64,000 bases of DNA from Sodalis ligni (lineage in GTDB: Bacteria; Pseudomonadota; Gammaproteobacteria; Enterobacterales; Enterobacteriaceae): NCBI RefSeq assembly GCF_016865525.2, contig NZ_CP075169.1:1054337-1118336 (forward strand), in the 5' to 3' direction. Positions 51,899 through 61,879 of this stretch are shown piece by piece. How positions within the stretch are numbered: the first letter of the stretch is position 1; every line of letters starts with the position of its first letter. The translations under genes were made by a program, and so were the position numbers. A model generated the notes under the pieces. That model was not told the DNA's origin, ran no database searches, and saw only the letters and a list, made by a program, of their open reading frames with translations.

Positions 51899-52687
51899 GT
51901 GATTGATCAATCCGCCTTTATCCATCCCAGCTCCATCGTTGAAGACGGTGCCACAATTCATGCCGGCGTTCACATAGGTCCCTTCTGTGTTGTCGGTCCG
52001 CAAGTGGAAATCGGTGCCGGTACGGTGCTGAAATCCCATGTGGTCATCAACGGCATCACCCGGATCGGTGAAGAAAACCAGATCTATCAGTTCGCCACCC
52101 TCGGAGAGGTGAATCAGGACCTGAAATACGCCGGTGAACCCACCCGGGTGGAAATCGGCAACCGCAATCGGATCCGCGAAAGCGTGACTATCCATCGCGG
52201 TACCGTGCAAGGCGGTGAAGTGACTCGGGTCGGCGATGATAATCTGCTGATGGTCAATACCCACATCGCCCATGACTGCCGCGTGGCCAATCACTGTATT
52301 CTGGCGAACAACGCCACCCTCGGGGGCCATGTCTCCATTGATGATTACGCCATTATCGGCGGCATGACCGCGGTGCATCAGTTCTGCTCCATCGGCGCCC
52401 ATGTGATGGTGGGGGGATGTTCCGGCGTCGCCCAGGACGTCCCGCCCTATTTGATAGCCCAGGGCAACCATGCCACGCCGTTCGGCCTTAATATCGAAGG
52501 GCTCAAGCGACGCGGTTTCGACAAAGAAGCGCTGCAAGCCATTCGGGCCGCCTACAAACTGATATACCGCAGCGGCAAGACCTTGGAAGAAATCAAGCCG
52601 GAACTCGAGGCGATGGCGGCAGAGCATCCGTCGGTAGGCGCATTTACCGAATTCCTTGCCCGTTCACAGCGGGGCATCATCCGCTGA
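51899..52687 (+). CDS. lpxA: UDP-N-acetylglucosamine acyltransferase
   Basis: 262 residues, the E. coli length, from GTG 51899, four bases after fabZ. A left-handed beta-helix of hexapeptides with the catalytic His region NTHIAHDC, then a C-terminal helical domain. It catalyses the first step of lipid A synthesis. It overlaps nothing and is followed two bases later by lpxB. Confidence 0.97.
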   Translation: MIDQSAFIHPSSIVEDGATIHAGVHIGPFCVVGPQVEIGAGTVLKSHVVINGITRIGEENQIYQFATLGEVNQDLKYAGEPTRVEIGNRNRIRESVTIHRGTVQGGEVTRVGDDNLLMVNTHIAHDCRVANHCILANNATLGGHVSIDDYAIIGGMTAVHQFCSIGAHVMVGGCSGVAQDVPPYLIAQGNHATPFGLNIEGLKRRGFDKEALQAIRAAYKLIYRSGKTLEEIKPELEAMAAEHPSVGAFTEFLARSQRGIIR

Positions 52688-52689
52688 TT

Positions 52690-53838
52690 ATGCCCGCGCC
52701 TTCCGTGGTTATCGGCCTGGTGGCCGGAGAGGCGTCAGGGGATACCCTCGGCGCGGGATTGATTCGTGCCCTCCGGCGGCACTTGCCCGACGCCCGTTTT
52801 GTCGGCGTGGCCGGGCCGCGCATGCTGGCCGAGGGGTGCGAGGCCTGGTATGAAATGGAAGAGCTGGCGGTGATGGGTGTGGTGGAAGTGGTGGAACGCT
52901 TGCCGCGTTTGCTGAAGATCCGCCGTGACCTGACCCGGCGTTTCAGCGCGTTGATGCCGGATGTGTTTGTCGGCATTGACGCCCCCGATTTTAATATCAC
53001 CCTGGAAGGCCGCTTGAAGCGGCGCGGCATTCATACCATTCATTACGTCAGCCCCTCGGTGTGGGCCTGGCGCCAGAAGCGGGTATTCAAAATCGGCCGC
53101 GCTACCGACAATGTGCTGGCGTTTTTGCCTTTTGAGAAAGCTTTCTACGATCGTTTCAACGTCCCCTGCCAGTTTATCGGCCACACCCTGGCGGACGCCA
53201 TGCCCCTGGTGCCCGACAAAGCCGCGGCGCGGCAGAGCCTGGATATTCCCGTTGCGGCCCGCTGTCTGGCGCTGCTGCCGGGCAGCCGCAGCGCCGAGGT
53301 GGAGATGCTCAGCGCCGACTTCCTGCATACCGCCCAATTGCTCAGCCGCCATTTCCCCGATCTTGAAATTCTGGTGCCGCTGGTAAACGCCCGCCGACGC
53401 GAACAGTTCGAAAAAATCAAAGCGCGGGTCGCCCCGGATCTTAGGGTACATTTACTGGACGGCCTGGCGCGGGAAGCTATGATAGCCGCCGACGCCGCGT
53501 TACTGGCTTCGGGCACCGCCGCCCTGGAGTGCATGTTGGCCAAATGCCCGATGGTGGTGGGTTATCGCATGAAACCGCTGACCTTCTGGCTGGCCCGCCG
53601 GCTGGTGAAAACGCCCTACGTTTCCCTGCCCAATCTGTTGGCCGGCCGGGAATTGGTGACAGAACTGCTCCAGGAAGAGTGCGTGCCGGACAAGCTGGCG
53701 GCGGCGCTGCTGCCGCTGTTGAACAACGACGCCCGCAGCCGGGAGCTGAAAGAAACCTTTTTGGCGCTGCATCAGAGTATTCGCTGCAATGCCGACGAAC
53801 AGGCCGCCCAGGCGGTGATGAAATTCATAAAACGATGA
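52690..53838 (+). CDS. lpxB: Lipid-A-disaccharide synthase
   Basis: 382 residues, the E. coli length. A GT-B fold of family GT19: [18 protein letters not shown] at the N-terminus, [14 protein letters not shown] in the middle, and [13 protein letters not shown] for the sugar-nucleotide domain. It joins two lipid A precursors into the disaccharide at the inner membrane face. Its stop overlaps the ATG of rnhB. Confidence 0.97.
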   Translation: MPAPSVVIGLVAGEASGDTLGAGLIRALRRHLPDARFVGVAGPRMLAEGCEAWYEMEELAVMGVVEVVERLPRLLKIRRDLTRRFSALMPDVFVGIDAPDFNITLEGRLKRRGIHTIHYVSPSVWAWRQKRVFKIGRATDNVLAFLPFEKAFYDRFNVPCQFIGHTLADAMPLVPDKAAARQSLDIPVAARCLALLPGSRSAEVEMLSADFLHTAQLLSRHFPDLEILVPLVNARRREQFEKIKARVAPDLRVHLLDGLAREAMIAADAALLASGTAALECMLAKCPMVVGYRMKPLTFWLARRLVKTPYVSLPNLLAGRELVTELLQEECVPDKLAAALLPLLNNDARSRELKETFLALHQSIRCNADEQAAQAVMKFIKR

Positions 53839-54429
53839 CCGAATTGTTTATATACCCCATAGCCAGCTGCATCGCCGGGCGTCGATGAAGTGGGACGCGG
53901 CCCGCTGGTGGGGGCGGTGGTGACCGCCGCGGTGATCCTTGATCCCGCCCGTCCTATTCGCGGACTGGCGGATTCAAAAAAACTCAGTGAGAAACGCCGC
54001 CTGGCGCTTTACGATGAAATCAGCGACAAGGCCCTGGCCTGGAGCCTGGGCCGCGCCGAAGCGGTGGAAATCGATCGGCTGAACATCTTTCACGCTACGC
54101 TGCTGGCCATGCAGCGGGCGATACAGGGGTTGCCGCTGACGCCGGATTATGTCCTGATCGACGGCAATCGTTGTCCGCTGTTGCCCATGCCGTCCCTGGC
54201 GGTGGTGAAAGGGGATAACCTGGTGGCGGAAATCAGCGCCGCATCGATTATGGCCAAAGTGTCGCGAGACCGTGAAATGGCGGAATTGGATCTGGAGTTT
54301 CCCGAATACGGTTTTGCTCAACATAAAGGCTACCCTACCGCGTATCATCTGGAAAAACTGGCGCTGCTGGGAGCGACGGCGCATCATCGGCGAAGTTTCG
54401 GCCCGGTGAAGCGGGTGCTGGGACTGTGA
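53835..54429 (+). pseudogene. rnhB: Ribonuclease HII, frameshifted near the N-terminus
   Basis: From ATG 53835 the frame reads [17 protein letters not shown] and stops. Removing one G from the GGG at 53877-53879 gives ...[23 protein letters not shown] and runs to the stop at 54429, 197 residues (E. coli 198). An internal GTG at 53890 could start translation, but that product lacks the catalytic Asp-Glu of GVDEVGRG. RNase HII removes ribonucleotides from DNA. As written the gene should be inactive unless the extra G is a sequencing error. Confidence 0.92.
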
Positions 54430-54473
54430 TGAAATTTCACTATGCCGTGCGGTTTGTAGGCCCATAAATTAAA

Positions 54474-54538
54474 ATACCCCCAATAATTCAAGGTGCAGGA
54501 AAGCCAACGCACCTGCAACCTGAAGTATGACGGGTATA
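54474..54538. repeat. Palindromic intergenic repeat, short copy 4
   Basis: 65 bp from ATACCCCCAATAATTCAAGGTG to CCTGCAACCTGAAGTATGACGGGTATA with inverted ends. It begins 45 bp after rnhB and ends 22 bp before dnaE, separating two genes that are tightly linked in E. coli. Confidence 0.85.
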
Positions 54539-54560
54539 ATCAACCTTTGGTGGCAGGATA

Positions 54561-57500
54561 ATGACCGAACCCCGTTTCATTCACCTGCGGGTGCACAGCG
54601 ATTACTCCATGATAGACGGGTTGGCGAAAGTCGGCCCGTTGGTTAAAAAAGCCGCGGCCCTCAACATGCCCGCGCTGGCCATCACCGATTTCACCAACCT
54701 GTGCGGGCTGGTGAAATTTTATGGCAGCGCCCACGGTGCGGGTATCAAACCCATCGTCGGCGCGGATGTTCTGGTGCAAAGCGACATGCTGGGGGAAGAG
54801 CTGGCGGAACTGACCATTCTGGCCACCGACAACGCCGGCTATCAAAACCTGACGCTGCTGGTTTCCGAAGCCTATCAGCGGGGCTATGGGCCCGCCGGTC
54901 CGGTTATCGACCGGGATTGGCTGATGAACCGGAACGAGGGGCTGCTATTGCTCTCAGGAGCCCGCAAAGGCGACGTGGGCAAGTTCCTGCTGCGCGGCAA
55001 CAAACCGCAGGTGGAGCAGTGCCTGGAATTCTATCAGCAGTATTTTCCCAATCGATACTATCTTGAACTGATACGTACCGGCCGCCCTGATGAAGAGACC
55101 TATCTGCACGCCGCGGTGGCCGTCGCCATTGAACATAAATTGCCGGTGGTGGCCACCAATGACGTGCGTTTCATCGCCGAGGAGGATTTCGATGCTCATG
55201 AAATCCGCGTGGCGATCCATGACGGCTTTACTTTGGACGACCCCAAACGGCCGCGTCATTACAGCGCCCAGCAGTTTATGCGCAGCGAAGAGCAAATGTG
55301 CGAGCTGTTCGCCGACCTGCCGGAAGCGCTGGAAAACAGCGTTGAAATCGCCAAGCGCTGTAACGTCACTATCCGTCTGGGGGAATATTTTCTGCCGCAG
55401 TTCCCCACCGGCGATATGTCCACCGAAGACTTTCTGGTGGCCCGCGCTCACGAAGGGCTTGAAGAGCGGCTGGCGTTTCTGTTCCCCGATCCGCAGGAGC
55501 GCCTGGAAAAACGGACGCCTTATGACGAGCGGCTGGAGCGGGAACTGCAGGTTATCAACCAGATGGGGTTCCCCGGCTACTTCCTGATTGTGATGGAGTT
55601 TATCCAGTGGTCCAAGGATAACGGCGTGCCGGTCGGTCCGGGACGCGGCTCGGGCGCCGGATCGGTGGTGGCCTATTCGCTGAAAATCACCGATCTGGAT
55701 CCCCTGGCGTTCGATTTGCTGTTTGAACGGTTCCTGAATCCCGAACGTGTCTCCATGCCTGACTTCGATGTGGATTTTTGCATGGAGAAGCGGGATCTGG
55801 TGATAGATCACGTGGCGGAAACCTACGGGCGGGACGCGGTTTCCCAGATTATCACCTTCGGCACCATGGCGGCCAAGGCGGTTATCCGCGACGTCGGCCG
55901 GGTGCTGGGCCATCCTTACGGTTTTGTGGACCGCATCTCTAAACTGGTGCCTCCCGATCCGGGCATGACGCTGGAAAAGGCTTTTGTCGCCGAGCCGCAG
56001 CTGCAGGCCATTTATGACGCCGACGAAGAGGTCAAGGCGCTCATCGATATGGCGCGCAAGCTGGAGGGGGTCACCCGCAACGCCGGTAAACATGCCGGCG
56101 GCGTGGTGATCTCCCCCACCAAGATTACCGATTTCGCGCCGCTTTATTGCGATGCCGAGGGCAATCATCCGGTCACCCAGTTTGATAAAAACGATGTGGA
56201 ATATACCGGGCTGGTGAAGTTTGACTTCCTGGGCCTGCGTACCCTGACCATCATCAACTGGGCGTTAGAGATGATCAACGCCCGGCGCGGCAAGCAGGGC
56301 ATGCCGCCGGTGGATATCGCCGCCATTCCGCTGGATGATAAAAAAAGCTTCGACATGCTGCAGCGTTCGGAAACCACCGCGGTATTCCAACTGGAATCCC
56401 GCGGCATGAAGGATCTTATCAAGCGCCTGCAGCCTGACTGCTTTGAAGACATGATAGCCCTGGTGGCGTTGTTCCGTCCCGGACCGCTGCAGTCCGGCAT
56501 GGTGGATAACTTTATCGACCGTAAGCACGGCCGCGAAGCGCTCTCCTATCCGGATATAGAATGGCAGCACGAATCCCTGCGCCCGGTACTGGAGCCCACC
56601 TACGGCATTATCCTGTACCAGGAACAGGTGATGCAGATCGCCCAAGTGCTGGCGGGATATACCCTTGGGGGAGCGGATATGCTGCGCCGGGCCATGGGTA
56701 AAAAGAAACCGGAGGAGATGGCCAAGCAGCGATCGGTGTTCAAGGCCGGGGCGGAAAGTATCGGCGTCGACGGCGAACTGGCGATGCATATCTTCGATCT
56801 GGTGGAAAAGTTCGCCGGTTATGGTTTTAACAAATCCCACTCCGCCGCCTATGCGCTGGTTTCCTACCAGACGCTATGGCTAAAGGCGCACTATCCGGCC
56901 GAGTTCATGGCGGCGGTCATGACCGCCGATATGGACAATACGGAAAAGGTGGTGGGACTGGTGGACGAATGCTGGCGCATGGGACTCAAGGTATTGCCGC
57001 CGGACATCAACAGCGGGCTGTACCATTTCCACGTCAACGACGAAGGGGAAATCGTCTATGGCATCGGCGCCATCAAAGGGGTGGGGGAAGGGCCGATCGA
57101 GGCCATTATCGACGCCCGCAACCAGGACGGCCATTTCAAAGAGCTGTTTGATCTGTGCGCCCGCACCGACATTAAAAAGCTTAACCGCCGGATGTTGGAG
57201 AAACTCATCATGTCCGGCGCCTTCGACCGGCTTGGTCCCCATCGCGCGGCATTGATGAATTCCCTGGGGGATGCCCTGAAAGCAGCCGAGCAGCACTCCA
57301 AAGCCGAAGCCATCGGGCAGGGGGATATGTTCGGCGTATTGGCTGAGGCGCCGGAAGCGGTGGAAGCGTCCTACAGTACAGTACCGCCCTGGCCGGAACA
57401 TGTGGTGCTGGACGGTGAACGGGAGACCCTGGGGCTTTACCTCACCGGCCATCCCATCACACGCTATCTGAAGGAAATCGAGCGCTATGGCGGCGGCCTG

Positions 57501-58043
57501 CGCCTGAAGGATATGCATCCCACCGACCGTGGTAAAATGGTCACTGCGGTGGGACTGGTGCTGTCGGCCCGTGTCATGGTGACCAAACGGGGCAACCGCA
57601 TCGGCGTTTGTACCCTGGACGACCGTTCCGGGCGTTTGGATGTCATGCTGTTCACCGATGCCTTGGAAAAATATCAGCATTTGCTGGAAAAAGACCGTAT
57701 CCTGATAGCTCAGGGACAGGTCAGCTTTGACGACTTTAACGGCGGCCTTAAAATGACTGCCCGCGAACTGATGGATATCAGCGAAGCGCGTGAAAAATAT
57801 GCCCGCGGGCTTGCTATATCGCTGACCGACAGGCAAATTGATGACCAGCTTTTAAACCGTCTCCGCCTATCGTTGGAACCGCATCGATCGGGGACGATTC
57901 CAGTGCATCTTTATTACCAACGTGAAGATGCTCGTGCCAGGTTAAGGTTTGGCGCGACATGGCGTGTCACGCCGACCGACCGATTGCTGAATGATTTGCG
58001 TACTCTGGTGGGCAACGAGCAGGTGGAACTGGAATTTGACTAA
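54561..58043 (+). CDS. dnaE: DNA polymerase III alpha subunit
   Basis: 1160 residues, the E. coli length. The N-terminal PHP domain begins [15 protein letters not shown]. The catalytic DFDVDF is at about residues 401-405, the third Asp near 555 lies in [13 protein letters not shown], and [14 protein letters not shown] precedes. A C-terminal OB fold and tau-binding region end VELEFD. It is the replicative polymerase. It lies 12 bp before accA. Confidence 0.98.
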   Translation: MTEPRFIHLRVHSDYSMIDGLAKVGPLVKKAAALNMPALAITDFTNLCGLVKFYGSAHGAGIKPIVGADVLVQSDMLGEELAELTILATDNAGYQNLTLLVSEAYQRGYGPAGPVIDRDWLMNRNEGLLLLSGARKGDVGKFLLRGNKPQVEQCLEFYQQYFPNRYYLELIRTGRPDEETYLHAAVAVAIEHKLPVVATNDVRFIAEEDFDAHEIRVAIHDGFTLDDPKRPRHYSAQQFMRSEEQMCELFADLPEALENSVEIAKRCNVTIRLGEYFLPQFPTGDMSTEDFLVARAHEGLEERLAFLFPDPQERLEKRTPYDERLERELQVINQMGFPGYFLIVMEFIQWSKDNGVPVGPGRGSGAGSVVAYSLKITDLDPLAFDLLFERFLNPERVSMPDFDVDFCMEKRDLVIDHVAETYGRDAVSQIITFGTMAAKAVIRDVGRVLGHPYGFVDRISKLVPPDPGMTLEKAFVAEPQLQAIYDADEEVKALIDMARKLEGVTRNAGKHAGGVVISPTKITDFAPLYCDAEGNHPVTQFDKNDVEYTGLVKFDFLGLRTLTIINWALEMINARRGKQGMPPVDIAAIPLDDKKSFDMLQRSETTAVFQLESRGMKDLIKRLQPDCFEDMIALVALFRPGPLQSGMVDNFIDRKHGREALSYPDIEWQHESLRPVLEPTYGIILYQEQVMQIAQVLAGYTLGGADMLRRAMGKKKPEEMAKQRSVFKAGAESIGVDGELAMHIFDLVEKFAGYGFNKSHSAAYALVSYQTLWLKAHYPAEFMAAVMTADMDNTEKVVGLVDECWRMGLKVLPPDINSGLYHFHVNDEGEIVYGIGAIKGVGEGPIEAIIDARNQDGHFKELFDLCARTDIKKLNRRMLEKLIMSGAFDRLGPHRAALMNSLGDALKAAEQHSKAEAIGQGDMFGVLAEAPEAVEASYSTVPPWPEHVVLDGERETLGLYLTGHPITRYLKEIERYGGGLRLKDMHPTDRGKMVTAVGLVLSARVMVTKRGNRIGVCTLDDRSGRLDVMLFTDALEKYQHLLEKDRILIAQGQVSFDDFNGGLKMTARELMDISEAREKYARGLAISLTDRQIDDQLLNRLRLSLEPHRSGTIPVHLYYQREDARARLRFGATWRVTPTDRLLNDLRTLVGNEQVELEFD

Positions 58044-58055
58044 TATAGGAATAAT

Positions 58056-59015
58056 ATGAGTCTGAATTTTCTTGATTTTGAACAGCCGATTGCAGAGCTG
58101 GAAGCGAAAATTGACTCGCTGACCGCAGTCAGCCGTCAAGACGAAAAATTAGATATTAATCTGGATGAGGAAGTCCAGAGACTGCGTGAGAAAAGCGTAG
58201 AGCTGACCCGCAAGATCTTTTCCGATCTGGGCGCCTGGCAAATTGCCCAGTTGGCCCGTCACCCCCGCCGGCCGTATACGCTGGATTACATCCAGCACGT
58301 CTTCAGCGATTTTGATGAACTCGCAGGGGATCGCGCTTATGCCGACGATAAGGCCATTGTCGGCGGTACGGCTCGTCTCGACGGGCGGCCGGTGATGATT
58401 ATCGGTCACCAGAAGGGGCGTGAAACCAAAGAGAAAATTCGCCGCAATTTCGGCATGCCGGCGCCGGAAGGCTACCGCAAGGCCCTGCGCCTGATGGAAA
58501 TGGCGGACCGGTTCAAGATGCCGCTGCTTACCTTTATCGATACCCCCGGTGCGTATCCGGGGGTCGGTGCGGAAGAGCGCGGACAGTCGGAAGCCATTGC
58601 CCATAACCTGCGTGAAATGTCGGGTTTGCGAATTCCGGTTATTTGCACCGTTATCGGTGAGGGGGGGTCCGGCGGCGCGTTGGCTATCGGCGTGGGGGAT
58701 AAGGTCAACATGCTGCAATACAGCACCTATTCGGTGATTTCGCCGGAAGGCTGCGCCTCCATATTATGGAAGAGTGCGGATAAGGCGCCCGTTGCCGCCG
58801 AGGCTATGGGCATCATTGCTTCGCGTCTGAAGGAGCTGGAGCTGATTGACAGTATTGTCCCGGAGCCTCTGGGCGGCGCCCATCGGGATGTGCCGGCTAT
58901 TGCCGCGTCGCTGAAAGCGCAGCTGCTGTCGGATCTGGGGGAACTGGATACCTTTAGTGAAGAAGAGTTATTGAATCGCCGTTACCAGCGGTTGATGAAT
59001 TACGGTTATTGCTGA
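58056..59015 (+). CDS. accA: Acetyl-CoA carboxylase carboxyltransferase alpha subunit
   Basis: 319 residues, the E. coli length. The crotonase-like core has [47 protein letters not shown] and [17 protein letters not shown]. With AccD it transfers carboxyl from biotin to acetyl-CoA, the first step of fatty-acid synthesis. It directly follows dnaE, as in E. coli. Confidence 0.97.
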   Translation: MSLNFLDFEQPIAELEAKIDSLTAVSRQDEKLDINLDEEVQRLREKSVELTRKIFSDLGAWQIAQLARHPRRPYTLDYIQHVFSDFDELAGDRAYADDKAIVGGTARLDGRPVMIIGHQKGRETKEKIRRNFGMPAPEGYRKALRLMEMADRFKMPLLTFIDTPGAYPGVGAEERGQSEAIAHNLREMSGLRIPVICTVIGEGGSGGALAIGVGDKVNMLQYSTYSVISPEGCASILWKSADKAPVAAEAMGIIASRLKELELIDSIVPEPLGGAHRDVPAIAASLKAQLLSDLGELDTFSEEELLNRRYQRLMNYGYC

Positions 59016-59017
59016 TC

Positions 59018-59272
59018 GGTCTCCCTTCAACGCGCTCGTTGCACGATCGGTGATAGCGGGCCTAGCGCGTCATGGGGCGCTCCGGCGGGCGGTAAGGCCA
59101 CGCCCGCTTCGACCCCATCAGCACGCTCTCCCTTTAACAGGGTCGTTGCACGATCGATGATAGCGGGCCTAGCGCGTCATGGGGCGCTCGGTCGGGCGGC
59201 AGAACCACGCCCGATTCGACCCCATCAGCACGGTCTCCCTTTAACACGATCGTTGCACGCTCGGTGATCGCG
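59018..59272. repeat. 107-bp tandem repeat, about 2.4 units
   Basis: Unit 1 (59018-59124) and unit 2 (59125-59231) share long identical blocks (CGTTGCACGATC, GATAGCGGGCCTAGCGCGTC, CGACCCCATCAGCAC) with scattered changes. Unit 3 (59232-59272) holds only the first 40 bases. The array fills most of the 357-bp gap between accA and ldcC; the remaining 100 bp before ldcC are A+T-rich and likely carry its promoter. I do not recognise the unit. Confidence 0.9.
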
Positions 59273-59372
59273 TGTCTGCCACGCCAAACGTGGTGTATTC
59301 TTACCTATCATTAATTTTAATATTTTCTGAAAGATTTTCAGCGAAGCAGCCCGAAATATAAGGATTGGCTGA

Positions 59373-61535
59373 ATGAATATCATTGCAATTTTGAGTCCGG
59401 AACAGGTGTTTTATAAACATGAACCGATCCGGGAATTGGATGAAGCGCTGAAAGCACAGGGGTTTCAGCTAGTCTATCCTAACGGCAGCGAGGATTTGCT
59501 AAAGCTTATTGAGCAAAATCCTCGGATATGCGGCGTGGTTTTCGACTGGGATCAGCACAGTATGGATCTCTGCACCGAAATCAACGAGTTGAACGAGTAT
59601 CTGCCGCTTTACGCTTTTATCAATACGCAGTCCTCTCTGGATGTGAGCCTGAACGAGATGCGGATGGTGCTGTATTTTTTTGAATACGGACTCGGCGCGG
59701 CGGACGATATCAGCACCCGGATACGGCAATATACCGACGAATATATCGACACCATTATTCCGCCTTTCACTAAAGCCCTGTTCAATTACGTTAAAGAGGG
59801 TAAATACACGTTTTGCACTCCCGGACATATGGCGGGTACGGCGTATCAGAAAAGCCCGGTGGGCAGCCTGTTTTATGATTTTTTTGGTGCCAATACCCTG
59901 AAATCCGATGTCTCCATCTCGGTAACGGAACTAGGATCCTTACTTGATCATTCCGGGCCGCATCTGGAGGCGGAGGAGTTTATCACCCGGGTATTTGGCG
60001 CCGAGCAGAGTTATATGGTGACCAACGGCACCTCCACCGCCAATAAAATGGTGGGTATGTATGCCGCGCCGGCGGGAGGGACGGTGCTGATCGATCGTAA
60101 TTGCCATAAGTCCCTGACCCATTTGCTGATGATGAGCGACGTGGTACCCATCTACCTGTGTCCGATTCGCAACGCCTACGGTATTCTGGGGGGCATCCCG
60201 AAAAGCCAGTTCCAGCGGGAGAGCATCGCCGCGAAGGTAGCGGATACCCCCCGTGCCAGCTGGCCGGTGTATGCGGCTATCACCAACTCCACCTATGACG
60301 GCTTGCTTTATAACACCCGCTATATCAAAGAAACCCTGGATGTGCCGGCGATCCACTTCGATTCCGCCTGGGTGCCCTATACCCATTTTCACCCTATCTA
60401 CCAGGGCAAAAGCGGTATGAGCGGCGAACGCACTCCTGGCAAAGTCATCTTCGAAACACAGTCCACCCATAAGCTCCTGGCGGCGTTCTCTCAAGCATCA
60501 CTGATTCATATTAAAGGTGATTATGACGAACGTACCTTCAACGAAGCCTATATGATGCACACAACTACCTCACCCAATTACGGGATTGTGGCGTCCATCG
60601 AGACGGCGGCGGCGATGGTACGCGGCAAATCGGGACGGCGGCTTATTTTGCGATCCATCGAGAGGGCGCTGCATTTTCGCAAAGAGGTACAGCGGCTGCG
60701 GGAGGAATCCGAAGGGTGGTTCTTCGATATCTGGCAGCCGGAAATTATCGATGAGGCGGTATGCTGGCCCATTGAACCCGGCGCCCCTTGGCATGGTTTC
60801 AAGGGTGCCGATGCAGATCATATGTATCTTGATCCCATTAAGGTCACGATACTGACGCCCGGCATGGATGAATCCGGCGCCATGGCCGATGAGGGCATAC
60901 CGGCGGCGCTGGTGGCCAAGTTCCTGGACGAGCGCGGCGTGGTGGTGGAAAAAACCGGACCCTATAATTTATTGTTCCTGTTCAGCATCGGCATCGATAA
61001 AACCAAAGCCATGAGCCTGCTGCGGGGATTGACCGAATTCAAACGCTCCTTTGATCTCAATTTACGCATCAAAAATATGCTGCCGGACCTCTACGCGGAA
61101 GATCCGGATTTCTACCGCAACATGCGTATACAGGATTTGGCCCGCGGCATACACAGCCTTATCCGCCGGCATCGTCTGCCGCAGCTGATGCTTACCGCCT
61201 TCGATGTTTTGCCCGAAATGAAAATGACGCCTCATGACGCATTCCAGCAACAGGTACGCGGCAACGTTGAAACCGTGGAACTGCCGGCGTTAATCGGCCG
61301 GATTTCCGCCAATATGCTGCTGCCTTATCCGCCGGGAGTGCCGGTGGTGATGCCCGGCGAGATGATCACCGAGCAAAGCCGCGGAGTATTGGATTTTCTG
61401 ATCATGCTTTGCAGCATCGGCATTCAGTACCCGGGATTTGAAACCGATATCCACGGTGCGCAGCTGACGGAGGACGGCCGATACCTGGTGCGGGTATTGA
61501 AAACCGATCCCGCCGGCGGCGAAAGCCCGATTTAG
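59373..61535 (+). CDS. ldcC: Lysine decarboxylase, constitutive type
   Basis: 720 residues (E. coli LdcC 713). An N-terminal wing domain is followed by the PLP core, with the cofactor lysine in ETQSTHKLLAAFSQ near residue 366 and HFDSAWVPYTHFHPIYQG before it, and a C-terminal domain. It converts lysine to cadaverine, consuming a proton. It is assigned to LdcC rather than CadA by its place after accA. Its stop overlaps the end of the convergent chaperone gene by four bases. Confidence 0.93.
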   Translation: MNIIAILSPEQVFYKHEPIRELDEALKAQGFQLVYPNGSEDLLKLIEQNPRICGVVFDWDQHSMDLCTEINELNEYLPLYAFINTQSSLDVSLNEMRMVLYFFEYGLGAADDISTRIRQYTDEYIDTIIPPFTKALFNYVKEGKYTFCTPGHMAGTAYQKSPVGSLFYDFFGANTLKSDVSISVTELGSLLDHSGPHLEAEEFITRVFGAEQSYMVTNGTSTANKMVGMYAAPAGGTVLIDRNCHKSLTHLLMMSDVVPIYLCPIRNAYGILGGIPKSQFQRESIAAKVADTPRASWPVYAAITNSTYDGLLYNTRYIKETLDVPAIHFDSAWVPYTHFHPIYQGKSGMSGERTPGKVIFETQSTHKLLAAFSQASLIHIKGDYDERTFNEAYMMHTTTSPNYGIVASIETAAAMVRGKSGRRLILRSIERALHFRKEVQRLREESEGWFFDIWQPEIIDEAVCWPIEPGAPWHGFKGADADHMYLDPIKVTILTPGMDESGAMADEGIPAALVAKFLDERGVVVEKTGPYNLLFLFSIGIDKTKAMSLLRGLTEFKRSFDLNLRIKNMLPDLYAEDPDFYRNMRIQDLARGIHSLIRRHRLPQLMLTAFDVLPEMKMTPHDAFQQQVRGNVETVELPALIGRISANMLLPYPPGVPVVMPGEMITEQSRGVLDFLIMLCSIGIQYPGFETDIHGAQLTEDGRYLVRVLKTDPAGGESPI

Positions 61536-61870
61536 CCCGGGACGAAAAATTTTTTGGCGGAAAAAATATCACCGATGAATGCGTTAAAATGCTGCGCCAT
61601 ATCGACGGCGGATGCTTCGGTGTCCACCACCCGTCGGGCCACCACGATACCCTCCTCCGCGCCGTAGATGGTGTCGCCCTGGCAGTTGAGCGCCAGCAAC
61701 GCCATTAGCGAATGCTGCTCGTGAGGCACGGGAAAACAGGGGCAAAGCAGGGTGATGACGTCGCTCTGTTCGCCAAGATAGATAAACGTGTCTTCATCGA
61801 CATTGAAGACGTTGTCTTCATCGGGAAGCAGCTCGAAATGGTCATAAACCGATTGAATAAACCTCTCCAA
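61532..61870 (-). CDS. Type III effector chaperone, SigE/IpgE-like
   Basis: 112 residues from TTG 61870, five bases after AGGTGG; the family start MESLLNRLYD aligns to MERFIQSVYD. GTG 61879, touching the upstream stop, is an alternative start. It is small and acidic, with DEDTFIYLGEQSDVITLLCPCFPVP, the pattern of class IA chaperones such as SigE (113 residues). Such proteins dimerise, bind the N-terminal region of one effector in the cytoplasm, and deliver it to the secretion ATPase. It directly follows the effector gene in the same frame, as sigE follows sopB. Similarity is moderate. Confidence 0.8.
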   Translation of the reverse strand: MERFIQSVYDHFELLPDEDNVFNVDEDTFIYLGEQSDVITLLCPCFPVPHEQHSLMALLALNCQGDTIYGAEEGIVVARRVVDTEASAVDMAQHFNAFIGDIFSAKKFFVPG

Positions 61871-61879
61871 TTGAACCAC

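Noticed and set aside
54954..56168. 404-codon minus-strand frame inside dnaE
   Set aside because: Antisense to the polymerase core; no supporting signals.
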